Source of the DNA: Chloroflexota bacterium
GTDB lineage: Bacteria > Chloroflexota > Anaerolineae > DUEN01
Assembly: GCA_013152435.1 (NCBI GenBank)
Contig: JAADGJ010000035.1
Location: forward strand, 1 to 64,000
Length of the DNA: 64,000 nucleotides
Direction: 5' to 3'
Positions 1-8,529 of the stretch are shown one piece after another (within the stretch, counting starts at the first letter, position 1; each line of letters begins with the position of its first letter). Both the position numbers and the translations under genes were made by a program. The notes beneath the pieces are model-generated. The model ran no database searches. It saw only the letters and a program-made list of their open reading frames with translations, and was not told where the DNA came from.

Positions 1-2
1 CT

Positions 3-157
3 CGGAGGGGCGATAGCCCCTCCGAAGAACTCTATTTTCAGCCCCTCACCTGCCCCGTGGGGCCGGAGGCCACCGGCCAAAGCCCCAACCAGGCAGGGAA
101 AATGCGAGAGAAAGAGTTTTCCTGCGGAGGGGCTTTCCCTCCGCACCTCCCCTTTCA
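3..157 (+). repeat. Intergenic hairpin repeat, copy A
   Basis: This non-coding element starts with a CGGAGGGGC/GCCCCTCCG hairpin followed by GAAGAAC. It continues through a GC-rich core (GCCCCGTGGGGCCGGAGG) and ends with a second hairpin, GCGGAGGG/CCCTCCGC, near 124-143. A clearly homologous copy in the same orientation lies at 15638-15786. Partial or diverged relatives are at 19635-19688 and 33098-33165. The left arm may extend beyond the window edge. Frames across it are short and unlike any protein family. Confidence 0.75.
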
Positions 158-229
158 GGCGCGACTGCCCGTGGAGGGGAAAAGCGACAGGCGGGGGCCT
201 CGCTTATGCTGTTCAGTTGATGTGAATAG

Positions 230-247
230 GGCGACCTGCAGGTCGCC
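230..247. repeat. Perfect 18-bp palindrome upstream of the first gene
   Basis: GGCGACCTGCAGGTCGCC is a perfect palindrome centred about 114 bases before the first start codon. Its composition (GCGACC..GGTCGC) looks like a REP-type intergenic palindrome, but an operator cannot be excluded. No second copy was noticed in the window. The rest of 158-352 shows no gene, only a ribosome-binding site (AAGGAGAT, 333-340). Confidence 0.4.
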
Positions 248-352
248 TCTGCCCTTCACTTCGCTTGCCTCCATGGGGCCACAACTTGGGCCTCCACAGG
301 TTGGAGGAGGCGAGCGAATGTGGAAGGTAGATAAGGAGATGGCCCTTAGTTT

Positions 353-2104
353 ATGGAGATGCGTGTGAGACGCGGGGTTGAACGACGAATCCGACGTTTG
401 TTCGATGACCGGCTGTTGTGGCTCACGCTGGGGCTGACAGCCTTCGCGTGGGCTGCCCTGCTGTCGCCGGGCTACTTCTTCAAGGCCCACGACGCCCGAC
501 ACAGCGTCTTCTTCCTGGTGGAGTTCGACGCGGCCATCCGGGATGGCGCGTGGTGGCCGCGCTGGACCATGGACCAGGCGCTGGGATACGGCTATCCACT
601 GTGGCTGTTCTACTCCCCGCTCTCCTACTACGTAGCTGAGGCGTTCCACCTGCTGGGGTTGGGGTTCACGGCCGCCGTCAAGGCCACCTACCTGGTCGGC
701 TTCCTGGCGGCCGCCTGGGCCATGTACGCGCTGGTACGGCGGTGGTGGGGCCGCCCGGCTGCCATGGTGGCCGCGCTGGCCTACACCTACGCGCCCTATC
801 ACCTGGTGGACATCTACGTGCGCAGCGCGCTGGCCGAGTTCATGGCCTTCGTCTGGTTCCCGTTGACCCTGCTGACCTTCGACGCGCTGGTGAGCCGGGG
901 CGGGCGCCGCAACCTGGCATGGGCGGCGCTGACCTTCGCCGGGCTGACGCTCACCCACTCGGTGACGGCGCTGGTGTTCACGCCGTTGCTGGCCGCGGCG
1001 GTGCTGTGGGATCTCCTGCGGCTGCACTGGCGCGATCGGGAGCGGCTGCTGACTCGCGCCGGGAGCGCGCTGGCGGCCGCGCTGCTGGGCATCGGCGCCA
1101 GCGCCATCTTCCTGGTGCCCATGCTCCTGGAGCGCCCCTTCATCGTCCAGGAACAATGGATGCACGGCACCTACCAGTACCAGCAGCACTTCATCTACCT
1201 CTTCCAGTTCCTCTCGCCGCTGTGGGACTTCCTGTACTCGGTGGAGGGACCGGGCGACGGAATGCCCTTCCAGCTGGGCGCCGCGATCACGGTCCTGGCG
1301 CTGGGGGCATCCGTCGTGGCATGGCTGCGCCCGGATCGGGACCGGGGGCGCATCCTGTTCCTGGTCGGTGCCACCCTGTTGCTGCTGTTCATGATGACGG
1401 GCGCCGCCCGGCCGCTGTGGGACGCGATCTCTCCGATCCAGCTCGTCCAGTTCCCCTGGCGACTGCTGGCACCGGTGGCCGTGACGCTGGCCATCCTGGC
1501 GGGGGCCTCCATCATCATCCTGCCCACGACGGACGCGAACGCCACGTCCACCGTGGCCGCCCTGTTGCTGGTCCTGGCCAGCCTGCCGTACACCGTGCCC
1601 CAGTTCACGCCGGTCACGCCGGAGGACGAGAGCGCCCTGGCCATCTTCCGCTTTGAGACCGAATATCCGGACATGGTGGGCATGACGGCCTGGGCCGAGG
1701 CGCCGCCGAAGAACTCGCCGATCCTGGAGCAGCTGAAACAGAATCGGCCGTTCGATCAGATGGATCGGATCCGGATCATGAGCGGCCGGGGCGAGGTGGA
1801 GACGACGCGCATCGGGGGCGCGTCGGTGGAGGGCCGGGTGCGGGCCCAGGAGCCGGTCACGGTGCAGTTCTTCACGTATTGGTTCCCTGGCTGGCAAGCC
1901 CGGGTGGACGGGAAGAAGGTAGACAGCTACCCCTCGGGGAAATACGGGTTGCTAGCCATCGATGTCCCGGCCGGAGAGCACACCGTATCCATTCGCATGG
2001 GCGGCACGCCGGCGCGCAACGCCGGGGCCGTCATCTCGGGGATCAGCCTATTGCTCATAGGAGCCATCGCCTTGCCTTTGCGGAGGCGACGGGAGGGGAC
2101 GTAA
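353..2104 (+). CDS. Multi-span membrane protein, PTPS-related/YfhO-like
   Basis: This 583-residue integral membrane protein has about a dozen hydrophobic segments between residues 18 and 415. A soluble region follows, then a last membrane helix just before an Arg-rich C-terminus (LRRRREGT). The N-terminal part, with FKAHDARH and the GYGYPLWLFYSPLSYY region, matches the 6-pyruvoyl-tetrahydropterin-synthase-related membrane family. The C-terminal FPGWQARVDGK motif is the one seen in YfhO-like GT-C proteins. These families are thought to act in surface glycosylation, but the substrate here is unknown. AAGGAGAT lies 12 bases before ATG 353. The stop overlaps the next start (TAATG), so the two genes are probably translationally coupled. 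Family assignment is good; exact function is inference. Confidence 0.8.
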   Translation: MEMRVRRGVERRIRRLFDDRLLWLTLGLTAFAWAALLSPGYFFKAHDARHSVFFLVEFDAAIRDGAWWPRWTMDQALGYGYPLWLFYSPLSYYVAEAFHLLGLGFTAAVKATYLVGFLAAAWAMYALVRRWWGRPAAMVAALAYTYAPYHLVDIYVRSALAEFMAFVWFPLTLLTFDALVSRGGRRNLAWAALTFAGLTLTHSVTALVFTPLLAAAVLWDLLRLHWRDRERLLTRAGSALAAALLGIGASAIFLVPMLLERPFIVQEQWMHGTYQYQQHFIYLFQFLSPLWDFLYSVEGPGDGMPFQLGAAITVLALGASVVAWLRPDRDRGRILFLVGATLLLLFMMTGAARPLWDAISPIQLVQFPWRLLAPVAVTLAILAGASIIILPTTDANATSTVAALLLVLASLPYTVPQFTPVTPEDESALAIFRFETEYPDMVGMTAWAEAPPKNSPILEQLKQNRPFDQMDRIRIMSGRGEVETTRIGGASVEGRVRAQEPVTVQFFTYWFPGWQARVDGKKVDSYPSGKYGLLAIDVPAGEHTVSIRMGGTPARNAGAVISGISLLLIGAIALPLRRRREGT

Positions 2105-3240
2105 TGTCTCAGCCCATTGAACGGCGCTGTCCCAACTGCGGTATCCGGATCTCCTGGCGAGCCAAGACCTGTTTCATGTGCGGCGTCCGCCTCGACGAGC
2201 CACCGCGCCGGGGCCTGCGCATCGCCTGGTTCGAGGTGGCCCTGGTGGTGGGGATCCTGGCCGCCGTCTGGCTGTGGTGGGCGCGTGGCTACCGTCCACA
2301 GGACGTGCTCCCCTTCGCATCCCCATCCCCGCTGCCCATCGCCCACGTCTCGCCGACGCCGATCTCGACGCCGACGCCGACGCCCACCAGCACGCCCTCA
2401 CCGGAGCCCACGCCGACGCCCGCCCCCATCATCCATATCGTGCAGGCAGGCGAGAGCCTGGAGTACATCGCGGGAAACTACGGGCTGCGCATGGACGATC
2501 TGATCGCCGCCAACGACCTGGAAGACCCCAACCTGCTGGTCGTCGGGCAGAAGCTGATCATCCCCCCACCGACGCCCGACCCACGTCGGCTGACGCCATC
2601 GCCCACGCCGGCCGGCGGGATCGTCAACTACGAGGTGCAACGCGGGGATACGCTGAGCGCCATCTCCGTCCGATTCGGCGTCTCGGTACGCGCCATCCAG
2701 CGGGCCAACAAGCTGGGCGACAGCGAGATCATCTTCCCGGGCGAGGTGCTGCTCATCCCGCTCCCCACCCCCGAGCAGGCGGAGCCCGCCGGGCCCACGC
2801 CCACCCCCACGCCGGAGGGATCCTATCGCTGGCCGGCTCCCTTCCTGCTCGGTCCGCCGGATGAGGCCCTCATCGCGAGCACGGCGTCCCCCGTGCTGCG
2901 GTGGGCTGCGGTGGGCCTGCTGGACGAGGACGAATGGTACATCGTGCGGATCTGGCCACAAGATCCGCGGCTGCCCCGCCCACCGGCGTATTGGACCAAG
3001 GGCACGAGCTGGCGGGTGGGGGCGGAGTGGCGGCCGCCCGACACCTCCGGCGAGCGGCGGTACTTCTGGCAGGTGATCGTGGTGCGTGCGGAGGGGGAGG
3101 GCGCAGATCGTCATGCGACGGAGGCCACCAGCCCCATGAGCGCCACCCGCAGCTTTATCTGGGGACAGCCGATCGGCGGCGCGAACGCCGGACAGGACAC
3201 CGGGGGCAAAGGCGATAACGACGCCCACGAGGCCGGGTAG
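2104..3240 (+). CDS. Zinc-ribbon, membrane-anchored protein with two LysM domains
   Basis: This 378-residue protein begins at the ATG sharing one base with the previous stop. Cys9, Cys12, Cys23 and Cys26 form a short zinc ribbon that would sit in the cytoplasm. A single membrane helix follows at about residues 38-57, then a Pro/Thr-rich linker. Two LysM domains follow at about 110-156 (VQAGESLEYIAGNYGL) and 175-222 (VQRGDTLSAISVRFGV). The C-terminal domain (about 240-356) is beta-rich and resembles an Ig/FnIII-like fold (FLLGPPDEA, VLRWAAVG, YFWQVIVVRA). LysM binds GlcNAc-containing polymers such as peptidoglycan, so the likely role is an envelope-tethered wall-binding protein. Combining a cytosolic zinc ribbon with exported LysM domains is unusual but was read directly from the frame. 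Confidence 0.88.
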   Translation: MSQPIERRCPNCGIRISWRAKTCFMCGVRLDEPPRRGLRIAWFEVALVVGILAAVWLWWARGYRPQDVLPFASPSPLPIAHVSPTPISTPTPTPTSTPSPEPTPTPAPIIHIVQAGESLEYIAGNYGLRMDDLIAANDLEDPNLLVVGQKLIIPPPTPDPRRLTPSPTPAGGIVNYEVQRGDTLSAISVRFGVSVRAIQRANKLGDSEIIFPGEVLLIPLPTPEQAEPAGPTPTPTPEGSYRWPAPFLLGPPDEALIASTASPVLRWAAVGLLDEDEWYIVRIWPQDPRLPRPPAYWTKGTSWRVGAEWRPPDTSGERRYFWQVIVVRAEGEGADRHATEATSPMSATRSFIWGQPIGGANAGQDTGGKGDNDAHEAG

Positions 3241-3250
3241 CTCGATTCGG

Positions 3251-3758
3251 AAGGAGGGCCGGTTTCCATACCGGCCCCTCTGCGCAGCACGAGGCCGAGA
3301 CTGACGATCCCGCCCGAGAACCCAACAGGGCGGCCATCGAAAGCCACCCCCAATAAGGGCCGGTTTCCATACCGGCCCCTCTGCGCAGCACAAGGCCGGG
3401 GCTAACGATCTCGCCCGAGAACCCAACAGGGCAGCCATCGAAAGCCACCCCCAATAAGGGCCGGTTTCCATACCGGCCCCTCTGCGCAGCACAAGGCCGG
3501 GGCCGACGATCCCGCCCGAGAACCCAACAGGGCGGCCATCGAAAGCCACCCCCAACAAGGAGGGCCGGTTTCCATACCGGCCCCTCTGCGCAGCACAAGG
3601 CCGGGGCTAACGGTCCCGCCCGAGAACCCAACAGGGCGGCCATCGAAAGCCACCCCCAATAAGGGCCGGTTTCCATACCGGCCCCCTTCGCACAGCACAA
3701 GGCCGGGGCCGACGATCCCGCCCGAGACACAACAGGGCGGCCATGAAAGGCCGCCCTG
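3251..3758. repeat. Five tandem ~101-bp hairpin repeats between convergent genes
   Basis: Five units each start with the perfect stem GGGCCGGT-TTCCAT-ACCGGCCC, at 3256, 3357, 3458, 3562 and 3663. The spacings are 101, 101, 104 and 101 bases. Each unit continues with CTCTGCGCAGCACAAGGCC, then CGCCCGAGAACCCAACAGGG, then CGGCCATCGAAAGCCACCCC. The last unit ends in a longer perfect hairpin. Units differ by a few substitutions, and there are no variable spacers, so this is a tandem duplication rather than CRISPR. Open frames crossing the array on the minus strand simply repeat the same peptide and are not treated as genes. Confidence 0.92.
3733..3758. terminator. Hairpin terminator at the end of the repeat array
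   Basis: CAGGGCGGCC-ATGAAA-GGCCGCCCTG is a perfect 10-bp stem just past the stop of the minus-strand BNR gene. It is a strengthened version of the imperfect second hairpin in the upstream units. It could end transcription from both sides. No T-run follows on either strand, so factor-dependent termination is possible. Confidence 0.55.
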
Positions 3759-3788
3759 ACGGATGAACTGAAGGGATCGCGCCGCAAC

Positions 3789-5678
3789 TCACTTCAGCCG
3801 ATATCGCCACAACGTGCCGCCGGGGACCATCAACAACAGGCTCCGATCCTCCTCATCCAGGTGCACGTCCAGGATCGCCTGCCCTTCCAGCGGCCCCGGC
3901 ACCGGATACCACGTCCGGCCGGTATCCTGCGAGCGGTACAACCCCAGGCTCGTGCCGGCATACACGGTCCGGGTCAGGCTGTCCACCACCAAGCTCAACA
4001 CGGAAGCCGACTCCTCGCCGATGGGCACGGTGGTCCAGGTGTCCTTGCGCTTCCCCGTGGACACGATGCATACCCGGCCGGCTCCCAGGATGGCCCGGTC
4101 ATACGGGCGGCGGCCGCGCACTGGCGGCACCGCCAGCACCAGCCAGGGGACCTCGGTCTTGGTCTCGTACACCATCTCCCATGAGCGGCCATCATCCAGC
4201 GAGCGCCACAGACGTGCGACCGAGTTCTCCTGCGCCAACGAGCCGACCAGCAACGTGTGATCCTCCTCGAAGTAGGGCGAAGGGGCCATGGCCAGGACCG
4301 TCTCGCCGGTGAACGGTGCCCTGGGAAGCCCCTCCCAACACGCGCCCCCGTTGCGAGAGGAGAACAGGTAGCCATCCCCCGTGGCCGCCCACGCCCGCTG
4401 CCCGCCGCGATCGAAGACCAGCACGGTGGCGGGGATGCCCACCGCACACGATGCCCAGCTCGCGCCGGCGTCCGTCGAGCGAAGGATGTGGCCCTCCTGG
4501 GTGCTGACGAGCAGGACGGGCGGCTTCTCCGCGCCCTGATTCGCCGCGGCGACGGCGTTCAACGGCAGGTAGTCGTCCAATCCGGGCACAGGCTGCCAGC
4601 TCGCCCCGCCATCCTGGCTCTGCACGATGCCGTCCTGTGGCCCAAAGGCCAGCACCAGGCCGGGATGCTTCGCCACCGTCAGCACATGGAGGAAGGGGCG
4701 CGCCGCCAGGCCCTCGTTCGACACCCGCCATCCCTGACCGCCATCCTGCGACCGCAGGATCCCCTGCTCCACCGTCCCCGCACATACGGAGGACTCGGTG
4801 CCCGCCAGGGCAAGCGGCATATCGCTACCCTGGTAGACGGGCTTCCACGTGTCGCCGCCATCGGCGGAGCGCAGGATGCCCGTCAGGGTCCCGGCCAGCA
4901 CCAATCGGTCCTGGGAGAAGTTCGGGGAAACCCAGAGGCAGTTCACGGTCATGCCTTCGGTGCCCGTTCCGCTGGGCGCCCACGTCAGCCCGCCATCGGT
5001 GGAGCGGTAGACGCCATCGGCCTCTGTGCCCGCGAACAGCGTCCGATCCTCCGCGAAATCCGGGCTGATCGCCAGGGCCTGCACGACCTTTCCCTCCAGG
5101 CCCTCCCCCATGCCTCGCCAGGCCCGCCCACCGTTGGTGGAGCGATACACCCCCTCCGCCGTGGCGGCGAAGACCTCCTCATGAGCGTCCCAAACGGGGG
5201 CACAGGCCACCGCCAATACGTTGAGGTCCATCAGGCGGAAATTCGCCGGCGACCAATGATTGCCGCGATCGCTGGATCGCAACACGCCTCCCCCATCGGT
5301 GCCCACCAGCAATGTGGCATCCTCCGCGTATCGAGGGGATGGGGCGATCGTCGTGATCGGCTGATCCAGCCCGGCCGAGCGCGTTGCATACCAGGAACGC
5401 CCTCGATCCGTGGAGATCGCGATGCCACCGGAGAGTCCGCCGGCAAAGGCCGTGCCGTCAGGCGAAAAGGCCAGCGCGCTCACCTGCAACGACGGCAGGC
5501 CCTCGTTGGCCATCGTCCAACTCTGACCTCCATCCTCGGACCGGAAAATCCCCGTCTGCGTGGCTGCCAGGAAGACCTCCCCCTCCTCGCCACGGTGAGC
5601 GGCCAGCGCCATTACGGTTCCGCCGGGATAGATAGGCCCCACCTTTGTCCAACGAGTGTCTGCATTGCGTTCCGTCAT
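3789..5678 (-). CDS. BNR-repeat beta-propeller protein, no signal peptide
   Basis: This 629-residue protein is built almost entirely of BNR/Asp-box repeats. Twelve S-x-D-x-G-x-x-W type motifs are visible, for example RSEDGGQSW, STDRGRSW, RSTDGGLTW, QSQDGGASW, RSLDDGRSW and RSQDTGRTW. They are spaced about 45-60 residues apart and imply one or two beta-propellers. Proteins of this type include sialidase-like and YCF48/VPS10-like scaffolds, but no sialidase catalytic residues (FRIP Arg, Tyr/Glu pair) were recognised, so no enzymatic role is claimed. The N-terminus (MTERNADTRW) lacks a signal peptide, unlike the other propellers in this window. AGGAGATAGAG precedes ATG 5678. The gene starts 20 bases after the chaperonin stop, so the two are probably co-transcribed. 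Confidence 0.85.
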   Translation of the reverse strand: MTERNADTRWTKVGPIYPGGTVMALAAHRGEEGEVFLAATQTGIFRSEDGGQSWTMANEGLPSLQVSALAFSPDGTAFAGGLSGGIAISTDRGRSWYATRSAGLDQPITTIAPSPRYAEDATLLVGTDGGGVLRSSDRGNHWSPANFRLMDLNVLAVACAPVWDAHEEVFAATAEGVYRSTNGGRAWRGMGEGLEGKVVQALAISPDFAEDRTLFAGTEADGVYRSTDGGLTWAPSGTGTEGMTVNCLWVSPNFSQDRLVLAGTLTGILRSADGGDTWKPVYQGSDMPLALAGTESSVCAGTVEQGILRSQDGGQGWRVSNEGLAARPFLHVLTVAKHPGLVLAFGPQDGIVQSQDGGASWQPVPGLDDYLPLNAVAAANQGAEKPPVLLVSTQEGHILRSTDAGASWASCAVGIPATVLVFDRGGQRAWAATGDGYLFSSRNGGACWEGLPRAPFTGETVLAMAPSPYFEEDHTLLVGSLAQENSVARLWRSLDDGRSWEMVYETKTEVPWLVLAVPPVRGRRPYDRAILGAGRVCIVSTGKRKDTWTTVPIGEESASVLSLVVDSLTRTVYAGTSLGLYRSQDTGRTWYPVPGPLEGQAILDVHLDEEDRSLLLMVPGGTLWRYRLK

Positions 5679-5698
5679 CTCTATCTCCTGGCGTCGAC

Positions 5699-7300
5699 TT
5701 ATGGTTCTATGCTCTGAGAAGGATCACGATGCAGGACCAGAGCGCCGGTGGTGAAAGCCATCGTCGCGCCGCTGACGGCCGTCTCCAACGCCGTGCGCAG
5801 CACCTTGACCGCATCCATGATGCCGGCCTCCATCATATCCTTCATCTCGCCGGTAAGGATGTCGTAGCCATGCCCCGTCTCATGCCGCCGGATCTCGTCG
5901 ATGATGACCGGCGGATACAGCCCGGCGTTGCGGAGCAACCGCTCCAGGGGCGCCTGCAGAGCGCGCGCCAGGATCTCTACGCCGAACGCTTCGTCACCCT
6001 CCGCCTCGATGGAACGCACGGCCGGAATCAGGTTCAAGTACGCCACCCCGCCGCCGGGGACGACCCCCTCCTCCATGGCGGCGGCGATGAGCTTGGCCGC
6101 CTCCTGAGCACGTTCCTTCTTGATCTCCCGCTCCTTTGCGGATGAGGCCCCGATCTTGAGGATGCCGATCCCACCGGACAGCCAGCCGATCCGCTCTCGC
6201 AGCTTCTCTCGCTCGTCCAGATCGGAGGTCTGCTGCAGCTCCGCCTTGATCTGCGCCAGACGCTGGCGAATCGCGGTGGGGTCTCCCTGTGGGCCGATGA
6301 TGGTGAACTCCTTCTCGCCCACCTCGATCCGGCGGGCCCGGCCCAGGTCGTCCAACGTGGCATCGGCCACCCGCATGCCCGCCTGCTCCGTGATGAACCG
6401 GGCGCCGGTCATGATCGCCATGTCCTCCAGCGCCCGCAGGCGATGGTCGCCCAGCAGGCCGAACTTCACGGACACCGCCGGGAGCACCTTGCGCTGATGG
6501 TTGGTCACCAGCACGCTCAACGCCACGCCGGATACCCCCCAGGCGATGATGGCCAGCGGGCCGGCCTTGGACCGGATCATCTGCTCCATGATGGGCTGAA
6601 TGTCGGACAGCTCGGAGATGCGTGCATCGGTGATCAGGATGCGAGGGTTCTCCAACACGCATCGCCGGTGAGGCGTATCATTGATGAAATAAGGCGAATC
6701 ATAATTCCCCTTCCAACGAGCACCCTCCAGGTACTCACGCTCCAGATAAGTGCTGGCATACTCCTCGACGACCAGGGCGCCATCCGGCCCCAGGATATCG
6801 AAGATCTCGCCCAACATCCGGCCCATATCGGGGTCCCCCGTCACCGCCGTGGCCAGCGCGGCGATCTTCTCCTCCCCCTCCACAGGAACCGCCATCTCCC
6901 GCAGCCCTTCCACCGCGACCCTGAGCGCCCGCTCCAGGCCACGACGGATCACCATGGGATTTGCCCCGGCCGCGATGCAGCGATGGGCCTCACGGAGGAT
7001 GGCCTGGGTCAACACCGCGGTGGTCACGCTCCCGTCCCCCATCTCCTGGCGCATGTGCCATACCATGTGGCGCAGGAGCATCGCGCCCACATCCGTGCTC
7101 CGCTCGGGCAACTGGATAATACGCCGCACGATCGTCGCCCCATCCGTGAGAAGCTCCGGCTCGGACCGACCGAAGACCTCATTGACGACGACACCCCCTC
7201 GCGGCCCCAGGGTTACACTGACCAAATCGGCCATGATATCGATGCCCCGTTTCAATCCCTTCTGCGCCTGATCCGCGTTGAGCACTCGTGGTCGTGGCAT
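5699..7300 (-). CDS. Divergent GroEL-like (Cpn60) chaperonin
   Basis: This 533-residue chaperonin is recognisable along its whole length. It has VTLGPRGG (29-36), TDGATIV (52-58), GDGSVTTAVL (88-97), YDSPYFIND (200-208), WLSGGIGILKIGA (373-385) and EEGVVPGGGVA (410-420). By eye alignment, Asp53 and Asp89 match GroEL Asp52 and Asp87, but GroEL Asp398 is replaced by Glu400. The C-terminus lacks the GGM tail and ends SQSIEP. No groES is adjacent. A true GroEL normally sits in a groES-groEL pair, so this is likely a second, specialised copy. The start at 7300 has GAGGGAGTGATT before it; a longer upstream frame lacks family similarity. The BNR propeller follows after 20 bases and may be a partner or client (inference). 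No complete CIRCE element was found upstream. Confidence 0.9.
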   Translation of the reverse strand: MPRPRVLNADQAQKGLKRGIDIMADLVSVTLGPRGGVVVNEVFGRSEPELLTDGATIVRRIIQLPERSTDVGAMLLRHMVWHMRQEMGDGSVTTAVLTQAILREAHRCIAAGANPMVIRRGLERALRVAVEGLREMAVPVEGEEKIAALATAVTGDPDMGRMLGEIFDILGPDGALVVEEYASTYLEREYLEGARWKGNYDSPYFINDTPHRRCVLENPRILITDARISELSDIQPIMEQMIRSKAGPLAIIAWGVSGVALSVLVTNHQRKVLPAVSVKFGLLGDHRLRALEDMAIMTGARFITEQAGMRVADATLDDLGRARRIEVGEKEFTIIGPQGDPTAIRQRLAQIKAELQQTSDLDEREKLRERIGWLSGGIGILKIGASSAKEREIKKERAQEAAKLIAAAMEEGVVPGGGVAYLNLIPAVRSIEAEGDEAFGVEILARALQAPLERLLRNAGLYPPVIIDEIRRHETGHGYDILTGEMKDMMEAGIMDAVKVLRTALETAVSGATMAFTTGALVLHRDPSQSIEP

Positions 7301-7528
7301 AATCACTCCCTCTCGCTCTGATATATGAACCGGGAATATCCTCCGCCCGTGCGCCGGTCCGATGATGGCCTTCCCTGTTTGAGCATCAGATACCCCCTCC
7401 GTCGCCCCAATCCGGAGAACGATCACCCTGAGCGGCCGCGCACCCCGTGGCGATGAAGTCCAGCCACGCCGGCGCGCCGCACCCATAGAGGCATCCCCGG
7501 CGATGCAAAAGCCCGGCCCACAGGGAGA

Positions 7529-8452
7529 TCAGGACAACTGAGCCCACGCCTGTCGCCAGGCACGCTTGGTATTCGCCAGGATCAACTCGGAGGACTCCCC
7601 AGCCACGGGCTTTACCTCGAAGCCGACCCAGGGCCTGCCCCCAGACCCGTCCGGGCTGAGGAATCCAACCTCGAACAACGCCTTCAGGAACTCCGCCAGC
7701 TCGGGAACATCATTCTCCCCGCCCGGGAAACCGAAGCGCGGGTGCTGATCGCCGTACGCCTCCCGGCCGGGCACCTTCACGCAGTTGCCCACGTGGATGT
7801 GAACCAGGTACTCCTTCAACGCCGACAAGGCCTCCACCGCCGACTCGCCCAGCAGCGGCATGTGGCTCAGATCGTACATCAGGCCGAAATCGGGGAAGTC
7901 CGCCCGGATACGTGCGGCGAACTGAGCGGCCAGATCCGAGGGGCCGACGAGTGACTTCTTGTCCACATCCCGATCAAAGGTCTCCAACGTCAGGGCGACT
8001 CCTTTATCCTGCCCGTAGCGACACAGCTCGGTCACGGAATCCGCCAACAGGTCTAACGCTCGCTCACGATCCGCATCGCCGGGATCGGGGCCGGCCAGGA
8101 AGGCCACCCTCTGACATCCCAGCTCGGCGGCCTCGTCGATGCACGCCTTCACCTGGTCGATCGCCCGGCGCCGGCCGTCCGGGTCCAGATCGTTCAGGCT
8201 GAGCTGCTGGGTGAGCAGGGTCGGCTGCGCGCCGTACCCCAGCTCCAGGCGACTCTGCTCCGCGATCTCCCGCACGCGCGCCCGCTCCTGGGGGTCCTTG
8301 ATCCACGTGATCTCGGCCGCGCCGAAGAAGTCATCCAGGGCGATCTTCGTCAACGTCTCGGCGATGGGACCCGTCCCTCCCATGCACTCCGGGAAGGCCA
8401 TGAAATGCACCACGCTCAACGTCAACACCGATTCCCAGGGCCGATCCATCAT
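7529..8452 (-). CDS. Sugar phosphate isomerase/epimerase-like TIM barrel (AP-endonuclease-2 family)
   Basis: This 307-residue protein resembles the xylose isomerase-like TIM-barrel family. Strand/motif features include LSVVHFMAFPE near the start, CQRVAFLAGPDPGD, VALTLETFDRDVD (metal-binding Glu), FGLMYDLSHMPLL (Asp/His), HIHVGNCV, and a final WVGFEVKPV with the late Glu. The family includes IolE/IolI/IolH-like inositol catabolism enzymes and many uncharacterised epimerases. AGGAGGAGACGC precedes the start at 8452. The gene lies 77 bases downstream of iolB on the same strand, supporting a carbohydrate-catabolic operon, with an inositol or uronate derivative as the likely substrate class. The exact reaction cannot be read from the sequence. 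Confidence 0.82.
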   Translation of the reverse strand: MMDRPWESVLTLSVVHFMAFPECMGGTGPIAETLTKIALDDFFGAAEITWIKDPQERARVREIAEQSRLELGYGAQPTLLTQQLSLNDLDPDGRRRAIDQVKACIDEAAELGCQRVAFLAGPDPGDADRERALDLLADSVTELCRYGQDKGVALTLETFDRDVDKKSLVGPSDLAAQFAARIRADFPDFGLMYDLSHMPLLGESAVEALSALKEYLVHIHVGNCVKVPGREAYGDQHPRFGFPGGENDVPELAEFLKALFEVGFLSPDGSGGRPWVGFEVKPVAGESSELILANTKRAWRQAWAQLS

Positions 8453-8529
8453 GCGTCTCCTCCTGTGCTCGCCATCCTCACAATCTATTCCCCCCAGGCA
8501 CGCACAACGCGCTCCCGGAGGCGCATCTC

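Noticed and set aside
155-1897. 580-codon open frame on the minus strand
   Set aside because: It is antisense to the membrane protein. Its composition (Arg, Gln, Gly, His-rich) and lack of motifs are typical of high-GC shadow frames.
3251-3758. CRISPR array
   Set aside because: The whole ~101-base unit repeats with no short repeat/unique spacer pattern, and no cas genes are present.
2398-3787. Minus-strand open frames through the tandem array with repeated peptide (GRYGNRPLLGVAFDG-like)
   Set aside because: The repetition comes from the 101-base DNA units. No ribosome-binding site, no family, and frames shift between units.
7200-7420. CIRCE heat-shock operator before the chaperonin
   Set aside because: Only partial GAGTG/CACTC matches; no TTAGCACTC-N9-GAGTGCTAA.
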